From NCBI GenBank assembly GCA_052066835.1, contig JBQHRJ010000014.1: a DNA stretch of 64,000 nt; one strand, given 5' to 3'. Within the stretch, counting starts at the first letter, position 1, and each line of letters opens with the position of its first letter. Under the pieces are notes generated by a model. The model ran no database searches and was not told where the DNA came from. It saw nothing but the letters and a program-made list of their open reading frames with translations. This document shows, piece after piece, positions 8,185-15,812 of this stretch. Both the position numbers and the translations under genes were made by a program. The stretch is from UBA2821 sp902763335 (lineage in GTDB: Bacteria; Bacillota; Clostridia; Lachnospirales; Lachnospiraceae).

Positions 8185-8213
8185 TAAATAAAATAATAGA
8201 AAGGAAAATAAAA

Positions 8214-10391
8214 ATGTCAATTAAGATTGCATTAGCAGGTAACCCTAACTGCGGAAAAACAACACTGTTTAACGCATTAACAGGTTCTAACCAGTTTGTT
8301 GGTAACTGGCCGGGCGTTACAGTAGAGAAAAAAGAGGGTAAATTGAAAAAAGTATACTCAGACGGAAAAAATGATGTAACAATCATGGATTTACCTGGTA
8401 TATATTCATTATCACCATATACATTGGAAGAAGTTGTAGCAAGAAATTATCTCATCAATGAGAGACCGGATGCCATCATCAATATTATTGATGGTACAAA
8501 TATCGAGAGAAACCTTTATCTTTCAACACAGATTATGGAACTTGGTATTCCGGTAGTCATGGCAGTAAACATGATGGATCTTGTTGCTAAGAGTGGAGAT
8601 ACAGTACACATCGACAAGCTTGGCAAAGCTCTTGGATGCGAGGCAGTTGAGATTTCAGCACTTAAAGGTACAGGAATCGACAATGCAGTAAAGAAAGTAA
8701 TCGCACTTGCAGAGAAGAAAGCACAGACAGCACCTGTTCATGCTTTTGCTGAAAATGTTGAAAATGTTATCAACACAGTAAAGGATAAATTAGGTTCAGA
8801 TGTTCCTGAAGAAGAGAAGAGATTCTTTGCTATCAAACTTTTAGAGAAGGATGATAAGATAGGAGCTCTTATGTCAAGTTCTGTTGATGTATCATCAGAG
8901 ATTAAGGCATTGGAAGACGAAATGGATGATGATACAGAGAGTATTATTACAAATGAGAGATATGTATATATTTCTTCTATCATAGGAAAATGTGTAAATA
9001 AGAATAAAAAGAAACAGCTTACAACATCTGATAAAATCGATAAAATCGTAACAAACAGATGGGCTGCACTTCCTATTTTTGCAGTAGTAATGTTTTTAGT
9101 ATATTATGTTTCAGTTACAACGGTAGGTTCAATACTTACGGATTGGACAAATGATACATTGTTTGGTGAATGGATTGTTCCGGCAGCACAGACATTTTTT
9201 GCTGATACGTTAGGCTGCGCTGACTGGCTGACAGGACTTATCGTAGACGGTGTAATTTCCGGTGTTGGTGCGGTACTTGGTTTCGTGCCACAGATGCTTG
9301 TATTGTTCATATTCTTAGCATTCCTTGAGTCATGCGGATATATGGCAAGAGTAGCATTCATCATGGATAGAATTTTCCGTAAGTTTGGTCTTTCAGGAAA
9401 ATCATTCATTCCTATGTTAATCGGTAGTGGTTGTGGAGTTCCAGGTGTTATGGCATCAAGAACTATCGAGAGCGACAGAGATCGCAAGATGACAATCATG
9501 ACTACAACATTTGTTCCTTGTGGAGCAAAATTACCTATCATTGCCATGATCGCAGGTGCATTCTTCGGAAATGCAGGATGGGTTTCATGGAGTGCTTACT
9601 TCGTAGGCGTAGCAGCAATTATCTGCTCAGGTATTATATTAAAGAAAACAAAAATGTTCGCAGGTGATCCGGCACCATTCGTTATGGAGCTTCCTGCATA
9701 CCATATGCCAACAGTAGGAAACGTACTCAGAAGCATGTGGGAAAGAGGATGGTCTTTCATTAAAAAGGCCGGAACAATCATTCTTTTATCTACTATTATA
9801 TTATGGTTCCTCATGAGCTTCGGATGGGCTGATGGCGGCTTCGGAATGGTTGAGGAATTAAATGATTCAATACTTGCAAAGATTGGTACTGCAATAGCAT
9901 GGATATTTGCTCCGCTTGGATGGACACAGGGTGGAGATGGCTGGAAGATGGCAGTTGCAGCTATCACAGGTCTTATAGCAAAAGAAAACGTAGTAGCTAC
10001 ATTTGGTATGTTATATGGTTTCGCAGAAGTTGCAGAAGATGGTGCAGAAATCTGGGGTAACCTTGCACAGGCAATGATACCTGTTGCAGCTTACGGCTTC
10101 CTCGTATTCAACCTTTTGTGTGCACCTTGTTTCGCAGCAATGGGAGCTATCAAGAGAGAGATGAATAATGGTAAATGGTTTGCATTTGCAATCGGATATC
10201 AGACGGTACTCGCATATGTTGTAGCACTTTGCATATACCAGATTGGTAACCTTATAGTAAATGGTGTGTTCGGTATAGGAACAGCAGTTGCAATATTCTT
10301 TATCGCAGCATTCTTATTCCTTCTCTTCAGAACATATAAGGAAAGTAAATCATTAGACGTAAATATGAATAAAGTAGCAAAAGCTAAATAA
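8214..10391 (+). CDS. feoB: Ferrous iron transport protein B
   Basis: 725 residues, normal length for the family. The N-terminal G domain has G1 GNPNCGKTT (about 9-17), the G3 motif DLPGIYSLSPYT, G4 NMMD and a G5-like SALKGTG, followed by a helical spacer (about 180-270). The membrane part starts near 283 with several helices in two Gate modules: GFVPQMLVLFIFLAFLESCGYMARVAF, GSGCGVPGVMASRTI and the second-gate segments FVPCGAKLPI and FNLLCAPCFAAMGAIKRE. Conserved cysteines lie in the GCGVPG and CAPC segments. FeoB imports Fe(II) across the cytoplasmic membrane, dependent on nucleotide hydrolysis. It is the main gene of an operon with two FeoA proteins, and a Cys-rich FeoB-associated peptide follows after a repeat element. 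Confidence 0.97.
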   Translation: MSIKIALAGNPNCGKTTLFNALTGSNQFVGNWPGVTVEKKEGKLKKVYSDGKNDVTIMDLPGIYSLSPYTLEEVVARNYLINERPDAIINIIDGTNIERNLYLSTQIMELGIPVVMAVNMMDLVAKSGDTVHIDKLGKALGCEAVEISALKGTGIDNAVKKVIALAEKKAQTAPVHAFAENVENVINTVKDKLGSDVPEEEKRFFAIKLLEKDDKIGALMSSSVDVSSEIKALEDEMDDDTESIITNERYVYISSIIGKCVNKNKKKQLTTSDKIDKIVTNRWAALPIFAVVMFLVYYVSVTTVGSILTDWTNDTLFGEWIVPAAQTFFADTLGCADWLTGLIVDGVISGVGAVLGFVPQMLVLFIFLAFLESCGYMARVAFIMDRIFRKFGLSGKSFIPMLIGSGCGVPGVMASRTIESDRDRKMTIMTTTFVPCGAKLPIIAMIAGAFFGNAGWVSWSAYFVGVAAIICSGIILKKTKMFAGDPAPFVMELPAYHMPTVGNVLRSMWERGWSFIKKAGTIILLSTIILWFLMSFGWADGGFGMVEELNDSILAKIGTAIAWIFAPLGWTQGGDGWKMAVAAITGLIAKENVVATFGMLYGFAEVAEDGAEIWGNLAQAMIPVAAYGFLVFNLLCAPCFAAMGAIKREMNNGKWFAFAIGYQTVLAYVVALCIYQIGNLIVNGVFGIGTAVAIFFIAAFLFLLFRTYKESKSLDVNMNKVAKAK

Positions 10392-10402
10392 AATGCTACT
10401 GT

Positions 10403-10521
10403 AGGTAATAGCGAAACTCCTGTTATGTATGTAAGCCTGTTTGATTTATAGTCTGCAACGCTCACACGTTCTCACTATCTTCGGCTGGCAGCGGTACATA
10501 AGCAGAGTTTTGCAAATACCT
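10403..10521. repeat. MITE-like palindromic repeat between feoB and its small partner
   Basis: About 119 bp with imperfect terminal inverted repeats (AGGTAATAGCGAAACTC at the left, the complement of AGGTATTTGCAAAACTC at the right). The interior matches in inverse orientation the right half of the 193-bp element at 34856-35048 (shared stretch around CTGCAACGCTCACACGTT and GGCTGGCAGCGGTACATAAGC). It lies 12 bp after the feoB stop codon and could act as a transcript hairpin. Confidence 0.75.
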
Positions 10522-10554
10522 AAAAAAGTGCATATGGAATAGGAGGAATAGTAT

Positions 10555-10692
10555 ATGTCAACAATTATTGTATTGGCAGTTCTTATTGGAATTGTCGCAC
10601 TTATTATCAGGAGTATGATAAAAGATAAGAAAAATGGAAAGTCGCTTCAGTGCGGTGGGGATTGCAGTCATTGTGGAGGACATTGCAAATAG
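10555..10692 (+). CDS. FeoB-associated Cys-rich membrane peptide
   Basis: A 45-residue protein: one N-terminal membrane helix (STIIVLAVLIGIVALII), a basic stretch (RSMIKDKKNGK) and a Cys-rich tail with four cysteines in the pattern C-x3-C-x2-C-x3-C plus two histidines (CGGDCSHCGGHCK). This is the typical layout of the small FeoB-associated Cys-rich proteins encoded next to feoB in Firmicutes. AGGAGG lies eight bases before the ATG. The tail could bind iron or a thiol-reactive metal on the cytosolic face and help FeoB; this is inferred. A repeat element separates it from feoB but the genes are co-directional. Confidence 0.88.
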   Translation: MSTIIVLAVLIGIVALIIRSMIKDKKNGKSLQCGGDCSHCGGHCK

Positions 10693-10737
10693 AAATCAGA
10701 TTAATGTAATCAGAATTTTCAGTTAGGAGGAAAGCCT

Positions 10738-11073
10738 GTGCAACAGAGAGATATTATTATAGAAAAACTTAAGGAACAGGGATGCAGGATAACAAAGCAG
10801 AGACTTATGCTTTTGGATATTATCTTAGAAGAAAAATGCTCCTGCTGCAAGGAGATAGGAGCCATCAACAGAAAAAATATGTATAGAATAGATTGCGGGG
10901 AAAATTGTGATTTAGTGGAATCATGTACAGTACAGTTTGATGATGACACATCAATGGAACTGCCTGCAACTAAATGGAATCAGATAGTCCAGACAGGACT
11001 TATGGCATGTGGATATACACATGGAAAGAAAGTGATAAAAGTAAAATTGAAACCTTGTGTAAATGCAGAGTAA
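10738..11073 (+). CDS. Fur-family regulator with internal deletion of the recognition-helix region
   Basis: 111 residues, GTG start with GGAGGA upstream. The N terminus is a normal Fur/PerR start (EKLKEQGCRITKQRLMLLDIILEEKCSCCKEI). In full-length relatives as I know them, this continues with about 35 residues holding the recognition helix (ending in a TATVYR-M-type motif) before a GAINRKNMYRI segment. Here CSCCKEI is followed directly by GAINRKNMYRID, in frame. The C-terminal part (SCTVQFDDDTSMELPATKWNQIVQTGLMACGY) is intact. The product should keep its dimer and metal part but not specific DNA binding. It is either a dead gene preserved in frame or a dominant-negative or metal-binding relic. 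It lies directly downstream of the feo locus. Confidence 0.65.
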   Translation: MQQRDIIIEKLKEQGCRITKQRLMLLDIILEEKCSCCKEIGAINRKNMYRIDCGENCDLVESCTVQFDDDTSMELPATKWNQIVQTGLMACGYTHGKKVIKVKLKPCVNAE

Positions 11074-11190
11074 TCTGTAGTAATTGAAAAATGTTCAGTT
11101 GGAAAAAACGTTATAGATTATCAGCAAGATTCTGGTAAAATAACATAAGATAGATATTTATAAAAGATAAAATTTTAGGAGGTACAAACT

Positions 11191-11262
11191 ATGTTAGATA
11201 TTTAAAAAAAAGTTGACAAAAAGGCAACAGGATTATTTGCAACAGGAGTATTATATGGGAGT
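11191..11262 (+). pseudogene. Stub of a small metal-locus protein (DUF6110-like), stop at codon 5
   Basis: A perfect ribosome binding site (TTAGGAGGT) leads to an ATG at 11191, but codon 5 is a stop. Reading on in the same frame gives KKVDKKATGLFATGVLYGS, which resembles the start of small membrane proteins (DUF6110-like) that I know near feoB and metal P-type ATPases in Lachnospiraceae. The A-rich run just after the stop suggests slippage. The reading is lost after about 20 more codons, where sequence of another gene begins. Confidence 0.4.
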
Positions 11263-11356
11263 TGCGGGCATAATCAGTCCGACCGTATCGGCATTGTTAC
11301 ACAACACTTCAACAATTGCAATCAGTCTTAAGAGCATGGAAAATCTTTTGGTATAG
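11258..11356 (+). pseudogene. C-terminal stub of a heavy-metal P-type ATPase
   Basis: The frame starting at 11258 reads GVAGIISPTVSALLHNTSTI, then AISLKSMENLLV and a stop. This is the last membrane helix region of P1B-type metal ATPases (family pattern: G-x-I-x-P-x-x-A-x-LHN-x-S-x-x-V-x-x-N/K-S). Only about 32 of some 600 or more residues remain, joined out of frame to the small-protein stub. A single large deletion removing the rest of both genes explains the arrangement. There is no promoter or start of its own. Confidence 0.6.
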
Positions 11357-11440
11357 AAAATACCGGAGTTTGTGTTATAATAATCCTGCGGATGCAAAAG
11401 CATCTTCACAACAAATTGCTTAGAAATGAGGATTAGTGTA

Positions 11441-12982
11441 ATGAAAACAAATGTTAAAGACAAGAATACACAGGGCATACTAAAAGTAGCTGCCATGATT
11501 GTTATACTCATGGCAGTTGCTCTTATAACGGTACTGTGGATAAGAAACGATTATACATCTTATTATGTAATGGATGAGAAACTTATAGGCGATAAGATAA
11601 TGCTTGGATGCGAGCTGATACTTATGGTGGTCCTTTTATACAGAAGTGTCACAGACAGAAAATATCTTATAACTATTATGTCATTTGCCGTGGCGGCTGT
11701 TACATTCTGGATTAAATTTATGGGAGCTGCAATTCTTGATATTGAATATTTAAGAATCGACAGATTTTCTGTAACCATGAGTGCTATTTTAGCGGTAAGT
11801 TTTATTTTTATAACATTGAGTACATATAAAAAAGATTCAGACGATAAATTTGTATGGCTTTTTGTTGCAGCCGTGGCATCTTTAGGAGCTGTTCTTTCTT
11901 ATGATTTAATATGGATGAACTTCTTTATAGGACTTATATTTTTTAGTATTTATATGCTTGCAGACAAGGGAAAATATATAATACTTGGAACGGGTCTGGC
12001 AGCGCAGCTTATTCTGTCTGTGGGATGCATATTTGCAGCAGAAAATCTGCAGTTTACATCCATTCAGTCAGTCATGGTATGTAAGGCAATGGGAATAGAA
12101 AACAGTACGGTGGCGGCTATACTTGTCGTTGTATCCGGATTTGTTCTTGCAATGTCAGCAACAGTATTATTTATAGTAAAAACTGATAATACTAATGTAA
12201 GGGCTTTTTACGGATGTGTGCTGCCGGTTGTTACAGGTGTATACATTCTCGTGAGATTTATACCGGCATTTATGGGATATACAATGGGAAATGTGGTGAA
12301 ATATATCGGCATTGCAATGTGCATAATATTTGCATTGATTCTTAATATACCGAAGGTTATGGGTAATATGAAAAATCAGGTGCTGCTTGTTTCGTTAATA
12401 TATGTGGCAGGAATGATAACTCTTGCAGGAATCGGTATACCGCTTACCGCGTGGTATGTTCTGATGTTAATTATGATGTATGTTCCGTTTATACTTATAA
12501 TGTTTCTGAATGACGGGAAGCTTATGTATCCGCAGATTGTTGCATACATATTTGCCATATTTGCACCGGTTGAATTATTATGTTACAGAATGTCAGCATT
12601 TAAGCTGTATGTGAAATCAGAAAATATAATATTTGTCATTCTTGGAGTAGTGGCATATGTTACGCTGTTTGCAGCAGTTGTAAGATGCATGGCAAAATAT
12701 ATAAAATCAGAAAAAGATTGTACAGGCGGACAGCCAAAACTGATGAGTCTGAATGTGATTATTCTTGCAGTGGTGATGGTGCTTATGCCGTTAATAGTTA
12801 AAAACTTGGTGTATTCAATGCTGTCACAGAGTGAGCTTATGATAGCTAATCTGTCTGCATCAGAGATACCGGTGCGGGAGATTATTTCGACAGCGGTGAT
12901 GACGGCAGTTACATTTATTGTTCCGGCCATGGTATGTATACCGCTTGGAAAGAAACAAAAGAGAGAAAAAGAAACAATATAA
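11441..12982 (+). CDS. Polytopic membrane protein, distant resemblance to complex I/Mrp-type subunits
   Basis: About 513 residues. The ATG at 11441 follows GAGG with 9-nt spacing and is preferred to an ATG at 11426. At least twelve hydrophobic helices span almost the whole length, with a short basic tail (GKKQKREKETI). The segment YLRIDRFSVTMSAILAVSFIFITLSTY resembles the helix 3-4 region of NuoL/MrpA-type proton-channel subunits (L-x-x-D-x-x-S), but the conserved Lys/Glu pairs of active antiporter subunits are not evident. I do not assign a function. It is followed after 64 bp by spmB. Confidence 0.6.
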   Translation: MKTNVKDKNTQGILKVAAMIVILMAVALITVLWIRNDYTSYYVMDEKLIGDKIMLGCELILMVVLLYRSVTDRKYLITIMSFAVAAVTFWIKFMGAAILDIEYLRIDRFSVTMSAILAVSFIFITLSTYKKDSDDKFVWLFVAAVASLGAVLSYDLIWMNFFIGLIFFSIYMLADKGKYIILGTGLAAQLILSVGCIFAAENLQFTSIQSVMVCKAMGIENSTVAAILVVVSGFVLAMSATVLFIVKTDNTNVRAFYGCVLPVVTGVYILVRFIPAFMGYTMGNVVKYIGIAMCIIFALILNIPKVMGNMKNQVLLVSLIYVAGMITLAGIGIPLTAWYVLMLIMMYVPFILIMFLNDGKLMYPQIVAYIFAIFAPVELLCYRMSAFKLYVKSENIIFVILGVVAYVTLFAAVVRCMAKYIKSEKDCTGGQPKLMSLNVIILAVVMVLMPLIVKNLVYSMLSQSELMIANLSASEIPVREIISTAVMTAVTFIVPAMVCIPLGKKQKREKETI

Positions 12983-13046
12983 TAAATGCATAAACAGGCA
13001 GTGGAGTTAATAAGATATATAGAAATTTGTATGCGGAGAACTGTTC

Positions 13047-13571
13047 GTGAAATTTCTGGTATATATATCTGATTTTATGATTCCATTGCTTGTTTTTTAT
13101 GTTGTGGGTTATGGAATTCTGATGAAGAAAAATGTCTATGATGATTTTGTCAGTGGTGCAAAAGACGGAATGAAAACTGTCGTGTCCATAGTTCCCACTC
13201 TTATCGGACTGATGGTCGGTGTCGGTGTATTAAGGGCATCAGGTTTTCTTGATGCTTTATCGGGAGTGCTCGGAAAGATTACAGAGCCGTTAGGTGTGCC
13301 TGCCGTTCTTATGCCGTCGGTTATTGTCAGAATGTTTTCATCATCTGCTGCTACGGGACTGGTGCTTGATTTATTCAAGGAGTATGGTACGGATTCAGTT
13401 ATAGGCCTGATGGCATCTATAATGATGGGAAGTACAGAGACGATATTCTATACGATGAGTGTATATTATATGGCAGCTAAGGTTACAAAGACCAGATGGA
13501 CGCTGCCGGGAGCACTTTTGTGTACATTTGCCGGAATAGCAGCCAGTGTCATAATAGGAAAGATGATGTAA
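13047..13571 (+). CDS. spmB: Spore maturation protein B
   Basis: 174 residues with about five membrane helices. The sequence is typical of SpmB: IPLLVFYVVGYGILMKKNVYDDFVSGAKDG, the segment PTLIGLMVGVGVLRASG, MPSVIVRMFSSSAATGLVLDLF and GSTETIFYTMSVYYMA. The family belongs to the nucleoside-recognition (Gate) domain proteins and in Bacillus contributes to spore core dehydration together with SpmA. spmA is not adjacent: the upstream gene is a different, larger membrane protein. GTG start with GGAG 10 bases upstream. A terminator shared with the opposite-strand gene follows. Its presence suggests a spore former or a recent descendant of one. Confidence 0.92.
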   Translation: MKFLVYISDFMIPLLVFYVVGYGILMKKNVYDDFVSGAKDGMKTVVSIVPTLIGLMVGVGVLRASGFLDALSGVLGKITEPLGVPAVLMPSVIVRMFSSSAATGLVLDLFKEYGTDSVIGLMASIMMGSTETIFYTMSVYYMAAKVTKTRWTLPGALLCTFAGIAASVIIGKMM

Positions 13572-13575
13572 AAAA

Positions 13576-13610
13576 TCCGGTAACATTATGAATGTTACCG
13601 GACTAACTTT
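13576..13610. terminator. Bidirectional terminator between spmB and a small membrane gene
   Basis: TCCGGTAACATT and AATGTTACCGGA pair perfectly around ATG. T-rich sequence follows on the plus side and the convergent gene ends immediately beyond. Confidence 0.85.
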
Positions 13611-13859
13611 TTATAGTTTATCTGTAGTTTTGTCTGAGTTAATAATGTTTGGTGATTCGCCGGCAGATGTTCTGCTGTGGTCAATTCTTGTAATAGCTAC
13701 TACGAATGCCATCCATCCGAAAATAAATCCCCACCAGAACCATTCTTCATAATAACCTTTGTTGTGTATCATGGTTCTTGTCACATATCCCCAAAATATT
13801 CTGAGTACAATTAATATAATTACAAAACACCAGATTGGAATATCAAGATTAATATACAT
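13611..13859 (-). CDS. Small membrane protein of unknown function
   Basis: 82 residues. The start at 13859 (MYINLDIPIW) has GGAGGAG upstream; that site would lie inside the coding sequence if an upstream ATG at 13880 were used. It has a hydrophobic helix (about 7-26), a loop with aromatic residues (YYEEWFWWGFIFGWMAF) that forms a second helix, and a polar C terminus. No motif is recognised. It converges on spmB and shares its terminator. It probably sits in the cytoplasmic membrane. Confidence 0.6.
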   Translation of the reverse strand: MYINLDIPIWCFVIILIVLRIFWGYVTRTMIHNKGYYEEWFWWGFIFGWMAFVVAITRIDHSRTSAGESPNIINSDKTTDKL

Positions 13860-13944
13860 ATTTATGCTCCTCCTTTCCATAGACGATTTACGTAGAAAAA
13901 TGTCTGATATGTTATATTAATTATAAATGTTTATAACATATGTG

Positions 13945-15270
13945 TCAATAAAAAGATTTCTTTGTACATATAAGGGCAATGGCTGCAGTCAGCAGTTCTG
14001 TTACCCAGAATGCATGCCAGACACCGTCAGCGCCAAATATGTGTGAAAGAATATATGCAAGTGGCAGCATTATTATAATATATCGCAGTCCTGTAATAAT
14101 AAGAGATTCCTTTCCTTTACCGAGACCTTCAAGTGCTCCGGATGCGGTTACTGATATTGAAGATACGATAAATCCAAGGCTTATTATTCTCAGAGCCGTC
14201 TTTCCGATAGATATGGTTACGGCATTCGATGTAAAAAGTCCAATCAGGGAACCCGGTATGGCAAGGCACAGTATGGTTCCTATGACCATCACTATAGCTA
14301 TTATACATGTGGAAACTTTAAATATCTGTTTCACACGTTTTGATTCACCGGCACCGTAGTTGTAACCGATGACCGGACGCATTCCCTGAACTACTCCGTT
14401 TGCAGTAAGGTATAAAAATGTCTGCAGTTTAAAATATGCTCCGAGTACCAGTACATAACCTGCTGAGTAGGCAGCCAGAATGGCATTGAGTACAGATATC
14501 TGAAGTGACGGGAGTGCCATATTAAGTGCAGCGGGAATACCTATGGAATAAAGCTTTGCCGAGAGCTGTCTGTCAGGAAGCATTTTATTCATATGAATCT
14601 TTACGGTCAGAGGTTTGACAAAGTAAAGGAATATATAACCTGACAGAGTTGCAAGCTGTCCGATTCCGGTAGCCAGTGCAGCACCCCTGATACCCATTTT
14701 TGGAAAAATCCCGATACCGAATATCAGGAGGGGATCAAGTATTATATTTGTAATACATCCTATCAGCATACACATCATTGATGCCTTCATGCGTCCTACG
14801 GACTGGAATATCTTCTCAAAACTCATGGCGGCAGACTGTGGTATGGCAAATAAAAATACTATATTTGAATATGTTGTTCCAAGGCTGAGAATATCGGCAT
14901 CCTTCGTAAACATTTTTAAAAACATGGGGCAGAGGAGTATACATCCGAACATAAGGACAATGCCGTGGATGGTATTTAAAAATACACCTACAGATGCAGT
15001 TCTATCGGCTTCTTTAGAATCTCCCGCACCCAGAAAATAAGCTATAAGTGCATTTATACCTATAGCAAAACCTATAGTAACTGATGCTACAAGATTCTGT
15101 ATAGGAAAAACTAATGACAATGCCGTCATTGCATTTTCACTTATCTTTGCCACAAAGTAGCTGTCAACAATATTGTACAGGGCATTCACAAGCATGGATA
15201 TGGTCATCGGAAGAGCCATGGACAATATCAGGGGAATAATTGGTTTTTCTTTCATAAAAGTCTGGTTCAT
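13945..15270 (-). CDS. MATE-family multidrug efflux transporter
   Basis: 441 residues with twelve predicted membrane helices in two homologous halves. The start at 15270 (MNQTFMKEKPIIPLIL) has GGAGG seven bases before it; the ATG at 15282 would overlap that site. Typical MATE features: PIIPLILSMALPMTISMLVNALYNIVDSYFV, ALSLVFPIQNLVASVTIGFAIG and, in the second half, NGVVQGMRPVIGYNYGAGESKRVKQIFK. Such proteins export drugs or metabolites using Na+ or H+. The gene has a good promoter 150 nt upstream and a strong terminator hairpin inside the leader, so expression is probably controlled by transcription attenuation. Confidence 0.93.
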   Translation of the reverse strand: MNQTFMKEKPIIPLILSMALPMTISMLVNALYNIVDSYFVAKISENAMTALSLVFPIQNLVASVTIGFAIGINALIAYFLGAGDSKEADRTASVGVFLNTIHGIVLMFGCILLCPMFLKMFTKDADILSLGTTYSNIVFLFAIPQSAAMSFEKIFQSVGRMKASMMCMLIGCITNIILDPLLIFGIGIFPKMGIRGAALATGIGQLATLSGYIFLYFVKPLTVKIHMNKMLPDRQLSAKLYSIGIPAALNMALPSLQISVLNAILAAYSAGYVLVLGAYFKLQTFLYLTANGVVQGMRPVIGYNYGAGESKRVKQIFKVSTCIIAIVMVIGTILCLAIPGSLIGLFTSNAVTISIGKTALRIISLGFIVSSISVTASGALEGLGKGKESLIITGLRYIIIMLPLAYILSHIFGADGVWHAFWVTELLTAAIALICTKKSFY

Positions 15271-15316
15271 AAATACCTCCATAGTTTGCTAAAAACTCAT
15301 ATAAATTTGTACAGGA

Positions 15317-15360
15317 AATAAAAAGCCACATAACATTTACCAATCGAAATGTTATGTGGC
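15317..15360 (-). terminator. Intrinsic terminator within the MATE gene leader
   Basis: On the minus strand GCCACATAACATTT pairs perfectly with AAATGTTATGTGGC (14 bp, 8-nt loop) and is followed by TTTTATTT. It lies between the promoter and the MATE start codon, so it must be read through for expression. Confidence 0.85.
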
Positions 15361-15419
15361 GAAAATAAAGCATCTGCTTTAGAAAAATCCACACCATATA
15401 AAAATGGTTTTATGCGAAA

Positions 15420-15448
15420 AGTATAGCAGTTTGTTTAAAATGTGTCAA
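15420..15448 (-). promoter_or_regulatory. Promoter of the MATE gene
   Basis: On the minus strand, TTGACA (15448-15443) and TATACT (15425-15420) with exactly 17 bp between them. The transcript would begin near 15413 and run through the leader terminator. Confidence 0.8.
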
Positions 15449-15553
15449 CTTTTTTATATATCAAAACAAACAATACAATAAAAAATTCAAACACAATATC
15501 CAAATGGTTAGTTGAATAATAACGGGTTTAATATTATAATTAAACAATATATA

Positions 15554-15723
15554 AGATGCCAGGGTCATAATCCTTAAAAACACGATGTGCTTTCACAAGA
15601 GTGATTTTGAGGATTAATGACCCGCCCCTATATGAGCATAAAAGTGGAGCGTTAGCTTCACGATATGCGAATATTGGGGCGGATTGTGAGAGTGCGTAGC
15701 ACGGAACAATCCGCAAGGCATCT
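15554..15723. repeat. Cloverleaf-like structured intergenic element
   Basis: 170 bp closed by AGATGCC/GGCATCT. Inside are three successive hairpins: GGGTCATAATCCT with AGGATTAATGACCC; CCGCCCCTATAT with ATATTGGGGCGG, holding a smaller GTGGAGC/GCTTCAC stem; and CGGATTGT with ACAATCCG. This could be a mobile palindromic repeat or a structured RNA. It is more GC-rich than its surroundings. Confidence 0.6.
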
Positions 15724-15732
15724 GTTGAGCAT

Positions 15733-15782
15733 AAAATTTATAACTGTATAAGGTGACATTCAGCGGTACAGTTATAAATTTT
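15733..15782. repeat. Hairpin just upstream of the LuxR-type regulator
   Basis: AAAATTTATAACTGTA pairs perfectly with TACAGTTATAAATTTT around an 18-nt loop. It ends about 30 nt before the TTG start at 15813. It shows that coding starts proposed upstream in this region are unlikely. It may be an operator or a leader hairpin. Confidence 0.65.
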
Positions 15783-15812
15783 GTGTATAAAAAAATAAAG
15801 GAGAGTATTCAT

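Noticed and set aside
9104..9547. Minus-strand open frame inside feoB
   Set aside because: It lies wholly within a well-conserved feoB reading frame and has no start signal.
15164..15397. A 77-codon minus-strand frame upstream of and overlapping the MATE gene as a real protein
   Set aside because: It has no good ribosome binding site and crosses a perfect terminator hairpin; mentioned only as a possible leader peptide.
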